This document shows positions 61,760-64,000 of a DNA stretch of 64,000 nucleotides, piece after piece. The stretch's first letter is position 1; every line of letters begins with the position of its first letter. The position numbers and the translations under genes are program-made. Source of the DNA: Liolophura sinensis (lineage: Eukaryota; Mollusca; Polyplacophora; Chitonida; Chitonidae). Location: assembly GCF_032854445.1 (NCBI RefSeq), contig NC_088306.1, forward strand, positions 20,557,764-20,621,763, given 5' to 3'. The notes beneath the pieces are model-generated. The model had not been told where the DNA came from. It worked only from the letters and a program-made list of their open reading frames with translations, and did not search any database.

Positions 61760-61912
61760 CTACAAAAATACACAAACTGTTAAAATAATGACAATCACGT
61801 CAGTGTCAGCACACATATACAAGGATAATTATAATGACTTCATATATGCACGTCACTGTGTTAATACGGCTTGAATATGAGGTATGCTATTTAATAAATG
61901 TTACACCTGACC

Positions 61913-62000
61913 TACTGTAAATCTTCAAACTTTTCAGCCTCTAAAGCACTCTTTTCAGTGGAATTTATGCATACTATTATTTTAAAAATGACACCATGAC
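61913..62000. repeat. Interspersed repeat Z, copy 2
   Basis: It contains aaatcttcaaacttttcagc and ctctaaagcactcttttcag and matches 31815-31895. Confidence 0.6.
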
Positions 62001-62444
62001 ACCAAGAATGATTTGTTTGGTTCATTGAAGGCGTAAACTGCATTAAACTGTGCAAATCATTTCTGTACACCATAGTTCTTTCAGAATGTTTCAAAATATT
62101 GATCCAAGAATTAGGTTAGTTACTCTAGTCTATCAGCCCAGTTAAGTGTCAAATAATCAGATGGTTTCATCTTAAAAATATTTTTTTTCAAAAACCCTTC
62201 TTTAAAGTTTCCATGTCAGCAAGTTTATAAAGGTATGGGCCACACACTTGTTAAAACTGTACAAATTATCTCTTCTTTTACGTTACCTTGTCCATTTTAA
62301 AGCTGTCCAGATTACAATATTGGGGAAAGAAGTTCACAAAAGAGGTAAATATTTATTAAATTTAATTTGAGCTTAAAACAATTTGCATGTAATTTTTATA
62401 GCTGTATTAAAAAGAAAAATGGTTACTACACATGATGGTGAACA

Positions 62445-62640
62445 CAGTTATATCCAGAATGGGAGGTTCGAGGATGAGCTATACAAAAGGTTAAGATCAC
62501 ATCAGTCTGTCTGTGATGCTGCAGTGCTTGTGTACTTCATACAGTACACATACACCGTCTGATAATTGTGACGTAAAACAGGAAAGAAGTAACGAGTTCA
62601 TAGCTTTGTTATGGGGGAAAGGAGTTTTTACAAGGACCCC
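62445..62640 (+). repeat. Interspersed repeat X, copy 3
   Basis: It contains ctgataattgtgacgtaaaa and aaaggagtttttacaaggac and lies upstream of the FBXO36 exons. Confidence 0.7.
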
Positions 62641-64000
62641 ATTGTAAGACAGAGAATGTCTTAACTATGAATATTATTTTCTATTAAGTGTTTTTAATAC
62701 GTGTCTTTAAAATTGTCCAACCAATGTAACATTGTACAGAAAATGTATCTTTGTCCTCAGAATGCTATTCATGTTAAGGATAAAATTTAAGCATTTTTTA
62801 AAAATTTTTTATAATTTAAAATTGTTATTGTTCAGTTTCTTGTCTTCCCTCTCACTTAAAGATGAAACACAAGTTCAAACTATGAAGGCCTTAAATTTTA
62901 AAAATCGTACAAAACTTGTGAGCTAAGGCAGACAGGTATTCTTACCGGCCACTTTAATATTAGGGGGATTTACTCATTTGGGAGATTACCATGACTAGAC
63001 ATGCCTCTGCAAAATGATTATGACCTCCTGCTCTCATAACTGTCTGTACTGTACACCACTGCTTGTGCAAATCTCTGCCTGTGTTGTTGAAATACTGGTT
63101 TTAGGGTCACTTCTCTTTTAAATATCGTGGCCTGTCAAATCAGCGCTTTTATTAAATCATTCACACTGGTAATTGTTTGTTTGTTTTTTTTGTTCTTTTT
63201 TTTTGTTTTACAATGCGAAATTATCTATTTACATATGTATATTAGTGTTATGATTTTGGTTTGTTTTTTTCTACAATAGTATATAACTGGACAACTGGAA
63301 ACAATTCTAGAACTGAATTATTGTATGACATTAGTGAATAACAAATGAGACCTGCCTGTGCAAGTATTGTTGATAATATATACATGTTAACAAAAACAAC
63401 ACCCACTGGGGTACCATCAAGTGGTGGAGGGTGTTATATACACATTCACGCAGTTTTACACAGAGCCAATTGTTATAATAAAACACCATTTTATACCTTC
63501 ATGGAGTATTACAATTTTTGCAACTTTAAACAACTAGGCTGATCTATTCACATTTTGAGTGAAAACAGGGCACTTATTGATTTAAAGTAATTTGAAAATG
63601 ATCTAATGACAAATTTTGTCACACGAGGCGTATCCAGACATGTGTTCGTGCGGTGAAATTCTTCTATTTCTTCCTTATTTCCCAACATAATTACACGGAT
63701 TTTTCGACATATTTTCAAGTTTTAGAGACTGTTATTAAGTTATTATTATTACTGTTAATTTCAACAAATTTTTTAAGCTTTAAGTTGAAATAATCACTCA
63801 TAAAAATCTAAGATTAGTACTGAAAATCTGTGCATCAGATTATTTAATAGTTTAAATGGTACACTGTGCACTTGGGGAATAACATTTGAAAACTGGCCAA
63901 AAAAACCCAAAACAAACAATAATAATAATTACATTTTGAAAAAAAAAATTTCTTTTTTTTTGTACAATTTCCTCTTTACTTTTACTAATATAAAAGTTGG

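Larger units (their letters stand above)
61760..64000. other. FBXO36 5' region, no exon recognised
   Basis: An exon encoding the FBXO36 N-terminus is expected upstream, but no candidate with the right phase and similarity was found. The region holds repeat copies at about 61913-62000 and 62445-62640, and T-rich tracts near 63185-63210. Confidence 0.6.

Noticed and set aside
62284-62347. Possible FBXO36 N-terminal exon ending in a GTAACG donor in phase 0
   Set aside because: The encoded residues do not resemble the human N-terminus and no good acceptor precedes it.

Overview
This is AT-rich animal DNA with long introns. The only well-supported genes are two multi-exon genes on the minus strand, a TRIP12 orthologue (HECT-type E3 ubiquitin ligase) and an FBXO36 orthologue (F-box protein). 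The many tRNA-derived SINE copies, including a family ending in a (TAAA)n-type tail after a gtaaaacacc motif, resemble molluscan SINEs. A mollusc or another lophotrochozoan is therefore the most likely source; this is inferred from recalled repeat style and is not a formal assignment.

Layout in plus-strand coordinates. Positions 2154-38730 hold 31 consecutive TRIP12 exons, read from right to left. I assigned splice sites and phases for all of them. The phases agree across every junction and give about 1,533 codons covering the disordered N-terminus, the armadillo-like region, the WWE domain and the segment just before HECT. The catalytic HECT exons lie beyond the left edge. Positions 38731-53030 separate the two genes and hold a dense series of minisatellites (24, 27, 28, 32, about 60, 64 and about 68 bp units) with a few SINE pieces. 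Positions 53031-61759 hold four FBXO36 exons encoding the F-box and C-terminus; the N-terminal exon was not found in the window. The last FBXO36 intron contains a decayed non-LTR retrotransposon, nested SINEs and a roughly 22-copy 48-bp minisatellite.

The two gene products belong to ubiquitin pathways. TRIP12 and FBXO36 are also neighbours in human, where they are divergent (head to head). Here they lie in tandem on the same strand.

Main points for a second look are: (1) the 48-bp minisatellite appears to have been seeded by duplication of the 3' end of an FBXO36 coding exon together with its splice donor; (2) a G7 run puts a one-base frameshift into the first TRIP12 coding exon; (3) several SINEs have intact target-site duplications, including one composite element and one about 46 bp from a TRIP12 splice donor; (4) there is a long foldback element at about 19.0-19.5 kb; (5) there is a near-identical 231-bp tandem duplication in the largest TRIP12 intron. 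I did not find a new defence-like or operon-like system; the sequence is eukaryotic gene, intron and repeat DNA.
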